Part shown: positions 7,796-15,074 of the stretch, piece after piece
Numbering within the stretch: the stretch's first letter is position 1
Layout of the letters: each line of letters starts with the position of its first letter
Assembly: GCA_023485405.1 (NCBI GenBank)
Contig: JAMCZU010000010.1
Span: 1 to 32,034 of the forward strand
Length of the DNA stretch: 32,034 nucleotides
Direction: 5' to 3'
Source of the DNA: Patescibacteria group bacterium
Lineage (GTDB): Bacteria; Patescibacteriota; UBA1384; UBA12157; JAENIV01
The notes under the pieces: model-generated
Told to the model about the DNA's origin: nothing
Database searches by the model: none
The model's input: only the letters and a program-made list of their open reading frames with translations
Program-made: the position numbers and the translations under genes

Positions 7796-7966
7796 TTAAA
7801 CCAAGAATTTATAAGCAAGATAGAGAAAAATAAAAGCACCAAGAGTACTGCCAACAATATCCCATAAAGAAAAGATGCCAGCACCAAAAAGAGTTGGTAC
7901 ATAACCGCCAACTATTGAACCAGCGAAAATAGCAAAAAAATATATTGCCTTGTTTGAATTATCCAT
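7796..7966 (-). CDS. Small two-helix membrane protein (56 aa)
   Basis: A short gene of 56 codons plus TAA. The product begins MDNSNKAIYFFAIFAGSIVG and continues through a Gly-rich turn (GGYVPTLFGAGIFSLWDIVG) to a second hydrophobic helix (TLGAFIFLYLAYKFLV). The helix, glycine turn, helix layout resembles the small GlsB/YeaQ-type membrane proteins, although I cannot confirm membership. No strong Shine-Dalgarno precedes the ATG. It lies just downstream of a fragment of another small membrane protein and just upstream of the radA promoter. Confidence 0.6.
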   Translation of the reverse strand: MDNSNKAIYFFAIFAGSIVGGYVPTLFGAGIFSLWDIVGSTLGAFIFLYLAYKFLV

Positions 7967-7994
7967 TAGCTTTAGTATCTCTATTCTATGAATA

Positions 7995-8132
7995 TTATTT
8001 AGCGATAAAATCTAAGTAAATTCCAGCTAAAAACGCTAAAGTCGAAGAAAAAGGGCCGGAGTTAGAATAACCCAAGCCCATAATGCCTAAAAGGTAAGAA
8101 ACCGCTTCATTGACCGAGCGTGTCTTTTCACT
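7995..8132 (-). pseudogene. 5'-truncated small membrane protein gene
   Basis: An open frame of 45 codons ending in TAA encodes SEKTRSVNEAVSYLLGIMGL, then GYSNSGPFSSTLAFLAGIYL and DFIAK. It looks like an authentic helix, Gly/Ser turn, helix membrane peptide. No start codon exists before an internal ATG that would leave only 28 residues. Its upstream end overlaps, in a different frame, the 3' end of the secreted-protein gene at 8087-8440. The simplest reading is that the cassette upstream replaced the promoter and 5' end of this gene. A short functional product from the internal ATG cannot be excluded. Confidence 0.45.
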
Positions 8133-8440
8133 CTAGTTTCATGATCAGCCCCACCCAGCGATCGTTGAATTAGAGAGAATTTGACGTTAGAGCACTGTCC
8201 ATAACACGCTGTTCGACATTTTAGGTTTAGCCTAAAAAGAATTGTCGGTACAGCAAGGTGAGATATTGCTTCCTTGCTGGCATGTCTTAATACTGCCTGA
8301 TAGTCTTCCGTGGCAATCATCGCCAAAGAAGCACTATTCGCAATAACCACCTGATCATTACTTCTAGTGTCAGCTATTGCCGACTGACTGAAGATCAGAA
8401 TCAGAATTGATAAAACTAAGACAAATTCACATACTCTCAT
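8087..8440 (-). CDS. Hypothetical secreted protein with Cys cluster
   Basis: I do not recognise the family. GGAGG lies nine bases before the ATG at 8440, so this start is preferred over an in-frame GTG at 8449, which would abut the Shine-Dalgarno. The 117-residue product has a clear Sec signal peptide (MRVCEFVLVLSILILIFSQS, predicted cleavage after AIA). The mature part of about 90 residues has a spaced Cys motif, KCRTACYGQCSNVKF, and a basic tail (RVKRHARSMKRF). The last residues are read over the remains of another gene in a second frame, so the native C-terminus may have been lost. A good promoter lies upstream; no terminator is visible. Confidence 0.5.
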   Translation of the reverse strand: MRVCEFVLVLSILILIFSQSAIADTRSNDQVVIANSASLAMIATEDYQAVLRHASKEAISHLAVPTILFRLNLKCRTACYGQCSNVKFSLIQRSLGGADHETRVKRHARSMKRFLTF

Positions 8441-8542
8441 CAATCTCACCCTCCAATAAATAGATTTGACGCAAAACCTTCATTTTGCCTTGCATCCCTC
8501 CCTTGGTATTTATTGGCAGCCGACTAAAGTTAGTACATCTTT

Positions 8543-8571
8543 ATATTATTCGTCGTTATGTTATAAGTCAA
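8543..8571 (-). promoter_or_regulatory. Promoter of the secreted-protein gene
   Basis: Minus strand: TTGACT (8566-8571), a 17-bp spacer, TAATAT (8543-8548). The -35 box overlaps the stop codon of the YdjM-like gene. The leader is about 95 nt long and carries a 22-codon open frame starting at 8495 that overlaps the main start codon. Confidence 0.65.
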
Positions 8572-9140
8572 TTTTTTAGTAAAATTGCTTTAATTAAATT
8601 AATATTTAAAAGAATTAAGGCCAAAAATAAAATAGTAATAGCAGGAAAAATAATTGTATTTTCAAACCATTGACCAGTGGCTATTCTCGCGCCATCGAAT
8701 GGTTTAGGAGGAATCCCAAAAAAACGATGATAAGGAAAAAAGACAGGAATACCTTCATTCGTGAACATATCAGCCAAAAGATGACTTAAATAAGCAATAA
8801 TACTAGCAATAAAAACTACTGACGTATCAATTCCCCAATACGGTGGAAACGATTTAAAAAGAAAATGCAAACCAAGCCCTACTAATCCCACACCCAACAA
8901 AGAATGCGTAATGTTACGATGTTCTAAAAATGGATCGGAAATTTTGCCCAAAGTGTGACCAAACGGCAGCATGTGCCAGAGCTTGCCAGTCGGTTGATCA
9001 ATGTCGGGCAAAAGTGCCGCAAGATAAGAAAAAACCAAAACTGCACCGAAAGTTGCTGGCGCATAAGTAGGTTCGGTACTAACTAAATAATAAGTCAGTC
9101 CCACTGATAAACCCAAAATTTGATGAGTTTTCCCCGTCAT
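8568..9140 (-). CDS. YdjM/DUF457-like membrane-bound metal-dependent hydrolase
   Basis: A 190-residue integral membrane protein of the YdjM-like family (DUF457, annotated as inner-membrane metal-dependent hydrolase). Family features are visible: N-terminal MTGKTHQILGLSVGL, the acidic ALLPDIDQP motif, HRNITHSLLG, and the metal-ligand-like histidines in AYLSHLLADMFTNEG followed by YHRFFGIPP. At least four hydrophobic segments alternate with these motifs, and the protein ends in a helix. AAAGGA precedes the ATG. Family identity is secure; substrate and physiological role are unknown for most members. Confidence 0.85.
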   Translation of the reverse strand: MTGKTHQILGLSVGLTYYLVSTEPTYAPATFGAVLVFSYLAALLPDIDQPTGKLWHMLPFGHTLGKISDPFLEHRNITHSLLGVGLVGLGLHFLFKSFPPYWGIDTSVVFIASIIAYLSHLLADMFTNEGIPVFFPYHRFFGIPPKPFDGARIATGQWFENTIIFPAITILFLALILLNINLIKAILLKN

Positions 9141-9196
9141 TTTTTCCTTTTCTTAGATTTCTAATAATACACTTAAACTTTACCAAAAGAAAGATT

Positions 9197-9224
9197 AAAA
9201 AAGTCCAAGTGATTAGCTTGGACT
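9197..9224 (-). terminator. Intrinsic terminator of the two-gene cassette 9243-10134
   Basis: An 8-bp perfect stem (AGTCCAAG at 9202-9209, CTTGGACT at 9217-9224) has a 7-nt loop and is followed on the minus strand by six T residues. It lies just past the stop of the 111-aa gene. Confidence 0.75.
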
Positions 9225-9242
9225 GGCCAAATTTGATCATAG

Positions 9243-9578
9243 CTATATTGACATAAAGCCATGTTTTTGCCCCCAAGCAAGATATAGATGTCGCATTTCC
9301 TCAACACAACCAGCTGACTCTTCGGGGATTACTACTAATTCTATCCCCTCTTTCTTAGTAATTTCGCAAATCGCCAAGAATCGCCAATGAACATTACAAT
9401 TGGAATTACGCTTAATTTCATTCAACATTAAGGTAATTGTCTCTTTACCCATTTTAACGATCTTAACAAAAGAAGGGTGGTCTGTAGGAACAAATGAAAG
9501 ATGAGAAGTTTCTAAATCAAGTTTAAAAGATACGCGCAGATACTGATCTTTTATCTCGTCGCTGACTTTATTTGCCAA
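9243..9578 (-). CDS. Conserved hypothetical protein (111 aa, WGQKHG C-terminal type)
   Basis: The start is a TTG preceded by GGAGG at seven bases. The product resembles a widespread unnamed family of about 100 residues with the layout HPxxxxIxxMGxxxxxLxLxE, then a W-containing helix and a terminal AxxWGRxxGY-like end. Here these read HPSFVKIVKMGKETITLMLN, HWRFLAICEIT and YLAWGQKHGF. No catalytic motif or membrane segment is visible. It is the second gene of a cassette: a 19-bp gap separates it from the upstream gene, and a terminator follows it. The function is unknown; the family resemblance is from memory and not confirmed. Confidence 0.6.
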   Translation of the reverse strand: MANKVSDEIKDQYLRVSFKLDLETSHLSFVPTDHPSFVKIVKMGKETITLMLNEIKRNSNCNVHWRFLAICEITKKEGIELVVIPEESAGCVEEMRHLYLAWGQKHGFMSI

Positions 9579-9597
9579 TTTCTAACCTCCTAGACAA

Positions 9598-10134
9598 TTA
9601 TTTTGCATTGTACTTGGCAATTTGTTGTTTAGCCTTATTCAGAAAAAGTTGTCCTTTTTCGCTTCCTAACCAAGCTATCAACATTTTAGCAATATTAATA
9701 TCCTCTTCGGAAATAGGATCATAATCAGGATGGAATACATCTTGAAGTTTATCACTGGAAGTTAAAAGAACCATCAGAAGGCTATATTCATTGCGACATG
9801 GAGGAGCTAGGCTCTGTTCTGCCCAAACATCAAGAAATACTTGTTCGAGAGACATATCTTTCTTCGCTTTTATTTTTGCCATCTCTACTTGGTAGAGAAA
9901 TTCTTGCCCAATATTCGTTCCCAGCCATTGAACAAGGGTAGCTGCAATTGTTGCATCACGTTGCGTCATTACAACAAGGCGATTCTCTCTTAAAATAACT
10001 TCCAAAATACCATCAGCCGAATTATTACATTCCTGCCAAAGATTAGCAAAAACCTTCTCTCGATATCTGTCCGAATCTTTAATGCGATCATGATGAATAC
10101 TAAAATGCAAGATAGCAAGATTTAACACTGTCAA
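9598..10134 (-). CDS. Hypothetical helical protein with an internal repeat (178 aa)
   Basis: I do not recognise the family. The start is taken as the TTG at 10134, six bases after the AGGGGG Shine-Dalgarno. The longer in-frame ATG at 10164 lies inside the -10 box and cannot be translated from this promoter. Two similar segments occur: ATLVQWLGTNIGQEFLYQVE at about residues 65-84 and KMLIAWLGSEKGQLFLNKAK at about 150-169, each followed by a Lys-rich helix. They share a WLG-x3-GQ-x-FL core, which suggests a duplicated helical unit. It is soluble and Cys-poor. The gene forms a two-gene operon with the 111-aa gene downstream. Confidence 0.55.
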   Translation of the reverse strand: MTVLNLAILHFSIHHDRIKDSDRYREKVFANLWQECNNSADGILEVILRENRLVVMTQRDATIAATLVQWLGTNIGQEFLYQVEMAKIKAKKDMSLEQVFLDVWAEQSLAPPCRNEYSLLMVLLTSSDKLQDVFHPDYDPISEEDINIAKMLIAWLGSEKGQLFLNKAKQQIAKYNAK

Positions 10135-10162
10135 TCTACACCCCCTAATTAAGATTGAGCTC

Positions 10163-10171
10163 ATTATATCA
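10163..10171 (-). promoter_or_regulatory. Extended -10 promoter inside the end of recJ
   Basis: Minus strand TGA followed by TATAAT. The TGA is the stop codon of recJ, so the same bases end that gene and form the extended -10 of the next cassette. No strong -35 is seen. Confidence 0.6.
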
Positions 10172-11809
10172 CTTTACTTTTAAATCCAAAATTTTTAGTT
10201 GTAATTTTCGCTCAGACCAATTATCTTCGTCTAAAGTAAAAACAATGTCGGCTTGGGAATTATTCAAATTTTTAACTATCTCACCTAAACCAAAACCAAT
10301 CGCCGAAATATTGTCAGCTTTGAATTTAAGATGTTCATTATTTTTACCCACCGTTTTTACATCAGAAATTTTGGCTTGTTCCAAAAGAAAAACTGGTCGC
10401 GGATTTCCTAGTCCAAAAGGTTCAAATTTTTTAATTTTATCAAATAAATTAAGTTTCAAATCTTCTTTTTTTAGTTTCAAATCAACCTTGATTTTTGGCA
10501 CTAAATCTTCATCTTTTATTTTTAACTGTGCAATTTCTAATAGTTTATCATACAAATTAGATAAATGTTTTAATTCTAAACTAAGTCCGGCTGCTTTTTT
10601 ATGACCGCCATATTTTAATAAATAATCTTTAGCCTGCTCCAAAGCTTCAACCATATTGTAAGCATCAATCGAACGCGCTGATCCTTTGAGCTTGCCTTCT
10701 TTTTGTTCACAAATAATCACCGGTCGAGAAAATTCTTCCATTAATTTACCAGCCACCAAACCCACAATGCCTTGTGGCCAATTTTTGCCTTCCAATAAAA
10801 TAAGTTTTTTCTTATCTAAACCATTTTGGCAAACTTTTTCTTTTGCCTCCACCAAAACTCTTTTTAGTTCTTCTTGACGCTGACGATTAATGGTATCGAG
10901 CTTTCCGGCTAAAATACTAGCTTCTTTTTGATCTTTAGAAATTAGTAAATAAAAACTTTCATTTGCATGATCCATCCTGCCCGGCGCATTAATCCGCGGA
11001 CCAATTTGAAAACCAACTGAATAAGTATCAATATTTTCTTTCGCGATGGCCGCTTTTTCATAAAGCTCCTTGAGACCTAAACGATGAGTTTTTTGCAAAA
11101 TAATTAAACCAAATTTCGCAAAAATACGATTTTCTGAAACAAGTGGCACCATATCACAAATAGTTGAAATAGCCACTAAGTCTAGCATCCATTTTAGATG
11201 ATTTTCCGGAATTTTTTTTAATCTTAAATTGATCGCTTGAATAAATTTAAAGACAACACCGGTAGCAGCTAGTTCCGTAAAAGGATATTTTTCATTCTTT
11301 TGTTTTAAGTCAATCACAATACAATTTGGTTTTTCTTGAGCCATTTCGTGATGATCAAGGACAATTACGTCGAAGCCATTTTTTTTAGCAAACTCAATTT
11401 CAGCACTATTTCTAACACCTAAATCAATGGTAATTAGAAGTGTTGCGCCTTCTTTTTTTAGAACTTCTATCCCCTCTTTATTTAAACCATAACCCTGTTC
11501 ACGCGAAGGGATATAAGCATAAGTCTTGAAACCAATTTTTATTAAGAATTCATAAAGCAAGGCAGAGCCTGGAATGCCATCGGCATCGTAGTCACCAAAA
11601 ATTCCAATTGTTTCTTTTTTTAAATATGCTTTTTCAATTCTTGCAACTGCTTCTTTCATCCTACTGATTCTAAACGGATCAAAAAGACTTTCAAAATCAG
11701 GATTTAAAAAAGAGGCCCAATCCTCCTTTTTAATTTTTCTATTAATGAGCAGTTGCTCAATAATGTCGTTACTTTTTTGAGGGGCTATTTGCCATCGCTT
11801 GTTATTCAT
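10169..11809 (-). CDS. recJ: Single-stranded-DNA-specific exonuclease RecJ
   Basis: 5'-3' ssDNA exonuclease of the DHH phosphoesterase superfamily, acting in recombination and repair. At 546 residues it is near the usual core length. Motifs in order: GIFGDYDADGIPGSALL (near 70), LITIDLGVRN, VLDHHEM (near 150), GPRINAPGRMDHANESFYLL, and the DHHA1 motif YGGHKKAAGLSLE, followed by a C-terminal OB-like region. It starts one base after ftsQ ends, so it belongs to the murC-murB-ftsQ-recJ operon. recJ at the end of a dcw operon is unusual and may simply reflect genome compaction. Confidence 0.96.
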   Translation of the reverse strand: MNNKRWQIAPQKSNDIIEQLLINRKIKKEDWASFLNPDFESLFDPFRISRMKEAVARIEKAYLKKETIGIFGDYDADGIPGSALLYEFLIKIGFKTYAYIPSREQGYGLNKEGIEVLKKEGATLLITIDLGVRNSAEIEFAKKNGFDVIVLDHHEMAQEKPNCIVIDLKQKNEKYPFTELAATGVVFKFIQAINLRLKKIPENHLKWMLDLVAISTICDMVPLVSENRIFAKFGLIILQKTHRLGLKELYEKAAIAKENIDTYSVGFQIGPRINAPGRMDHANESFYLLISKDQKEASILAGKLDTINRQRQEELKRVLVEAKEKVCQNGLDKKKLILLEGKNWPQGIVGLVAGKLMEEFSRPVIICEQKEGKLKGSARSIDAYNMVEALEQAKDYLLKYGGHKKAAGLSLELKHLSNLYDKLLEIAQLKIKDEDLVPKIKVDLKLKKEDLKLNLFDKIKKFEPFGLGNPRPVFLLEQAKISDVKTVGKNNEHLKFKADNISAIGFGLGEIVKNLNNSQADIVFTLDEDNWSERKLQLKILDLKVK

Positions 11810-12568
11810 TTATTTATAATATACTCTGCCTTCGATTCGGACATCAATATATTGAGTAACTTCATTTTTGTGATCAGCTAAAAATTTTTTTAGATCAGCT
11901 AGTTGATCAGGAACGCTTCGCGTGGTGTCAAAAATTACTTTCCAACTTTGATCAGTCAGTGCATCAACTTGAAAAAGAGTCTCGTTGATTTCAAATTGAT
12001 TTATTTTGAAACCAGTCTCTTGATTAAATGTGGTGTTAAGTTCAGTAACAAAATCTAAAAAATTTCCTGAGAGAATTTTTTGACCAAGATTGACACTCAC
12101 ATTGTTGTTATCTTTAATAATCGGCAGATTATTTTGACTAACATCACTTAATTGTATTTCTTTATAGATTTCACCATTACCATCAACTAAGAAATTTTTT
12201 TGTCCTGTTTGCCAAATAACTTTAGCCGATACTTCTGAAAATTGAATTTTTAAAGTATCTGGCAGACCCCTTGTAATTTTAGCCCCTTTTACTTCGGGAA
12301 ATTTTTGGGTAATTTCAGCTTGGGTTTTGGATGAGTTAAAACGAAAAATATTAGCGCCATTTAATTCTTGGAAAATTTTGCTGATTTCCGAGTTATTAGA
12401 ATTTTCAATCACAATGTTTTTTATTTTAAAAAATGATGAGTAAAAAAGAAAATAAATAAGACCACCAAGAACAATCAAAATCAATATAATATAAATATAA
12501 ACTTTAGAAAATTTCTTTTTTTCCACTGCATAAGATGGATTATAGACTTTCGGATTTCGAAGTTGCAA
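11810..12568 (-). CDS. ftsQ: Cell division protein FtsQ-like (POTRA domain)
   Basis: Divisome scaffold protein, 252 residues. The start is a TTG with AAGGAGGG four to five bases upstream. A short basic cytoplasmic tail is followed by one membrane span (about 23-43, YIYIILILIVLGGLIYFLFY), a POTRA domain (about 48-115, FFKIKNIVIENSNNSEI through LPDTLKIQFSE) and the FtsQ beta region (VIWQTGQKNFLVDGNGEIYK). The position directly after murC and murB supports FtsQ over other POTRA proteins. A structured 54-bp gap separates it from murB; recJ follows at once. Confidence 0.85.
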   Translation of the reverse strand: MQLRNPKVYNPSYAVEKKKFSKVYIYIILILIVLGGLIYFLFYSSFFKIKNIVIENSNNSEISKIFQELNGANIFRFNSSKTQAEITQKFPEVKGAKITRGLPDTLKIQFSEVSAKVIWQTGQKNFLVDGNGEIYKEIQLSDVSQNNLPIIKDNNNVSVNLGQKILSGNFLDFVTELNTTFNQETGFKINQFEINETLFQVDALTDQSWKVIFDTTRSVPDQLADLKKFLADHKNEVTQYIDVRIEGRVYYK

Positions 12569-12571
12569 AAA

Positions 12572-12634
12572 CCCTCCTTACCACTGACCAATAATTTTGT
12601 CAAAAATTTCCGCGGTCAATGCTCACCATTGACC
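12572..12634 (-). promoter_or_regulatory. Alternative hairpins between murB and ftsQ (possible translational attenuator)
   Basis: In transcript order: arm 1 GGTCAATG (12634-12627), a loop containing the murB TGA stop, arm 2 CATTGACC (12621-12614), then GCGGAAATTTTT, then arm 3 GGTCAGTG (12589-12582), which abuts the ftsQ AAGGAGGG (12579-12572). Arm 2 pairs perfectly with arm 1, and with arm 3 through one G-U wobble, so two exclusive hairpins are possible. A ribosome ending murB would cover arm 1 and favour the second. The pairing is seen; the regulatory role is inferred. Confidence 0.4.
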
Positions 12635-13603
12635 TATATATTCAATTTCCTCTTCTAAAACAACCCCAAATTTCTCATTGACGCTATCACGCATCTGCTC
12701 AATCAAAGATCGTACTTCCGATCCTTTAGCACCATTTTTATTAAGAATAAAATTGGCATGAACATTAGAAACCTCAGCCGAACCAACTTTAAGTTTTTTT
12801 GCCCCCGCTTGATCTAGCATAAAACCAGCGGTTCGTTCTTTTAGAAATTCGGGCATATTTTTTGTGCCGCTTCCAGAAATATTTTTTAGTTCTTTAGGAA
12901 TGGGATTTCGAAAAACAGAACCGGCTGACAATCCAATCGGTTGTGTTGCTTGACGTTTTTTTTGAATCGCATTTAAACGTCGGATAATTTCTTCTTTCTG
13001 ACTTCGAGCCAATTGAAATCGAGCGGTGAGAATAACTGGTTTTTCTTTGGATTTTATTTTTTTTAGTTTTGAACTTCTATAAGAAAAATCTAACCAACTG
13101 GTATCGTATTGACTTACTTTTGGAATACCGTTCTCTGGATCTTTTTCAAGAACAGTTAGGTTTTTTAAATAATCACCAATCGCATTTCCCCAGGCACCAG
13201 CATTACCATGCAGAGCACCACCAATTGTTCCAGGCACACCATAGAGAAATTCAAGCCCAGCTAGATCGTTAGAAGCTAGTTCCATGATCAATCTTGGTAA
13301 CATTACACCTGAATCAACAATTACTTGGCTTTTTTCTTTCATAATCGCGATATTAGTGGTAGTATTTTTAATTACTAACCCGGCAAACCCATAATCAGAA
13401 AATAAAATATTTGAACCATTGCCTAAAATAAAATAAGGAATTTTAAAATCAACCGCTGTTCTAACTGCTTTAATTAGATCGTCAATTGTTTTTGCCTCAA
13501 AAAAATAATCAGCCACACCACCAATACGAAGAGTAGTAAAATCTCTCATTACCACATGCTCACGCACACTTTTTAAAACATCTGTTAATTTTTTGTTTTT
13601 CAT
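12623..13603 (-). CDS. murB: UDP-N-acetylenolpyruvoylglucosamine reductase
   Basis: FAD enzyme that reduces UDP-GlcNAc-enolpyruvate to UDP-MurNAc with NADPH; 326 residues. The FAD-binding region shows FTTLRIGGVADYFFEA, LGNGSNILFSDYGFAGLVI and GVPGTIGGALHGNAGAWG. The substrate part shows SYRSSKLK, then GLSAGSVFRNP with the catalytic Ser, LDQAGAKKLKVGSAEVSNVH and the C-terminal Glu-containing LEEEIEYIG. The first four bases of the gene overlap the end of murC, and its stop lies in the loop of a hairpin before ftsQ. Confidence 0.96.
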   Translation of the reverse strand: MKNKKLTDVLKSVREHVVMRDFTTLRIGGVADYFFEAKTIDDLIKAVRTAVDFKIPYFILGNGSNILFSDYGFAGLVIKNTTTNIAIMKEKSQVIVDSGVMLPRLIMELASNDLAGLEFLYGVPGTIGGALHGNAGAWGNAIGDYLKNLTVLEKDPENGIPKVSQYDTSWLDFSYRSSKLKKIKSKEKPVILTARFQLARSQKEEIIRRLNAIQKKRQATQPIGLSAGSVFRNPIPKELKNISGSGTKNMPEFLKERTAGFMLDQAGAKKLKVGSAEVSNVHANFILNKNGAKGSEVRSLIEQMRDSVNEKFGVVLEEEIEYIGQW

Positions 13604-14994
13604 TTTTGTAATTCTTCTAAAATATTTTGACCCAATTTAAAAACATCACCCGCCCCCATTGTAATTATCACAGTTTTGCCACCAACATTATCAACTAATT
13701 CTTGGACGATTTTATCCCAAGAATTAACATATTTAACTTGCTTTTGATTTTTGTGAATAACTTGGACTAATTCTTCGGCCGTGATGGTAACTTCTTTTTC
13801 TCGGGCCGAAGCGTAGATATCGGTAATAATAACCCTATCAGCCGCATTAAAAGCAGTGGCAAAACTACTTAAAAGTTCTTTGGTGCGAGAATAAGTATGA
13901 GGCTGGAAAATACACCAAATTTTTGCATCAGGAAATCTTTTTCTGGCCGCTTCAAGCGTTAGAGTAACTGAATGTGGGTGATGTGCATAATCATCAATTA
14001 CTGTAATATCTTTAAATTGACCAATTTTTTCAAAACGTCTTTTGACTCCCCTAAATTCGGCGAGATATTTCTTAATTGATTTTTCTTGAATACCCAATTT
14101 TAAAGCCACAATAATCGCCGCGGTGGCATTTAAGACATTGCCTTCACCCGGAATTTTTAAAACAAAAGGCCCAATTTTTTCTCCTTTATTTATAAGATAA
14201 AAGTTTGTTGAATCAGGCAATTCAGCATAATTAATAATTTGCCAAGCAACATTTTCGCTAAATCCATAAGTTTCAAAATTTCGATCAGCTAGTGATCGAA
14301 GCAATTTTTTAGCTTTTGGATAGTCTAAACATAAAACAATAAAACCCTTGCGCGGAATACGACAAGCAAATTTATAAAAGGCGTCGTAGACATTCTCGTC
14401 AGTTAAAAACATATCCGGATGATCCATTTCAATACTAGTAATTATTTCAATTTGCGGGTTAAGATCAAAAAATTTAGAATTATTATCATCAGGGCTTTTT
14501 CGATATTCATCCGCTTCTAGAACAAAATAATCGCCACTACCTAAATGACCAGACGCTGGCAGATCAGCAATTTCTCCCGACCCGATAACATAGCTTGGAT
14601 CTAAATTAGCTTTAGCTAAAAGAAAACTAATTAGTGCGGTAGTTGTTGTTTTACCATGAATGCCAGAAACAGCAATTACCTGTGACTCTTGTGAAAAAAG
14701 ACTTAAAACTTCTGAATAAGGTTTAATGTTTAATCTTTTTTTGTGAGCTTCTTTGACTTCAATATTATCTTTGTCGTAGGCTGCCGAAAAAACAACTATA
14801 TCAGGTTTATTTTGTAGATTTTTCGTGTCAAAAGGTGTGACTGTAATGCCCGCTTTTGCTAAAGCAATATCTGTCACAAATGAATCTTCCACGTCAGAAC
14901 CCGTCACTTCATAACCTTTTTCTTTAGCCAAAATCGCTAAAGCCGCCATCCCCACACCTTTAATACCAATAAAATGAATTTTTTGTGTATTCAT
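13600..14994 (-). CDS. murC: UDP-N-acetylmuramate--L-alanine ligase
   Basis: ATP-dependent ligase that adds L-Ala to UDP-MurNAc; 464 residues, close to the usual length. The N-terminal Rossmann domain begins HFIGIKGVGMAALA. The P-loop is SGIHGKTTTTALIS. EADEYRKSPDD holds conserved acidic residues. The central domain has IEMDHPDMF and GVKRRFEKIG, and the C-terminal domain VIDDYAHHPHSVTLTLEAAR and FQPHTYSRTKELLS, all MurC signatures. It heads the murC-murB-ftsQ-recJ operon. Upstream is the mannosyltransferase gene in the same direction, 80 bp away. Confidence 0.97.
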   Translation of the reverse strand: MNTQKIHFIGIKGVGMAALAILAKEKGYEVTGSDVEDSFVTDIALAKAGITVTPFDTKNLQNKPDIVVFSAAYDKDNIEVKEAHKKRLNIKPYSEVLSLFSQESQVIAVSGIHGKTTTTALISFLLAKANLDPSYVIGSGEIADLPASGHLGSGDYFVLEADEYRKSPDDNNSKFFDLNPQIEIITSIEMDHPDMFLTDENVYDAFYKFACRIPRKGFIVLCLDYPKAKKLLRSLADRNFETYGFSENVAWQIINYAELPDSTNFYLINKGEKIGPFVLKIPGEGNVLNATAAIIVALKLGIQEKSIKKYLAEFRGVKRRFEKIGQFKDITVIDDYAHHPHSVTLTLEAARKRFPDAKIWCIFQPHTYSRTKELLSSFATAFNAADRVIITDIYASAREKEVTITAEELVQVIHKNQKQVKYVNSWDKIVQELVDNVGGKTVIITMGAGDVFKLGQNILEELQK

Positions 14995-15014
14995 ATTTTT
15001 CTTAAAAATTCCGC

Positions 15015-15030
15015 GACAAGCTTGCTTGTC
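15015..15030. other. Small inverted repeat between the PMT gene and murC
   Basis: GACAAGC and GCTTGTC are separated by only two bases. On the minus strand GCGGAATTTTT follows, so it might be a weak terminator for the PMT gene, but the loop is too tight and the T-run sits about six bases away. It is the only structure seen in this 80-bp gap. Confidence 0.25.
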
Positions 15031-15074
15031 TATATATTTTAAAACTCTACAGCTATCTTAAACGATTTTTTCTC

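Noticed and set aside
8485-8673. 62-codon plus-strand open frame over the YdjM-like gene end
   Set aside because: It is antisense to the conserved gene and its promoter region; no ribosome-binding site is evident.
9079-9276. 65-codon minus-strand open frame across the 9141-9242 gap
   Set aside because: It runs through an intrinsic terminator and overlaps two better genes in other frames, with no ribosome-binding site.
10135-10164. Upstream ATG start at 10164 for the repeat-containing protein
   Set aside because: This ATG is part of the TATAAT box, so it would not be in the mRNA; the TTG at 10134 follows AGGGGG at six bases.
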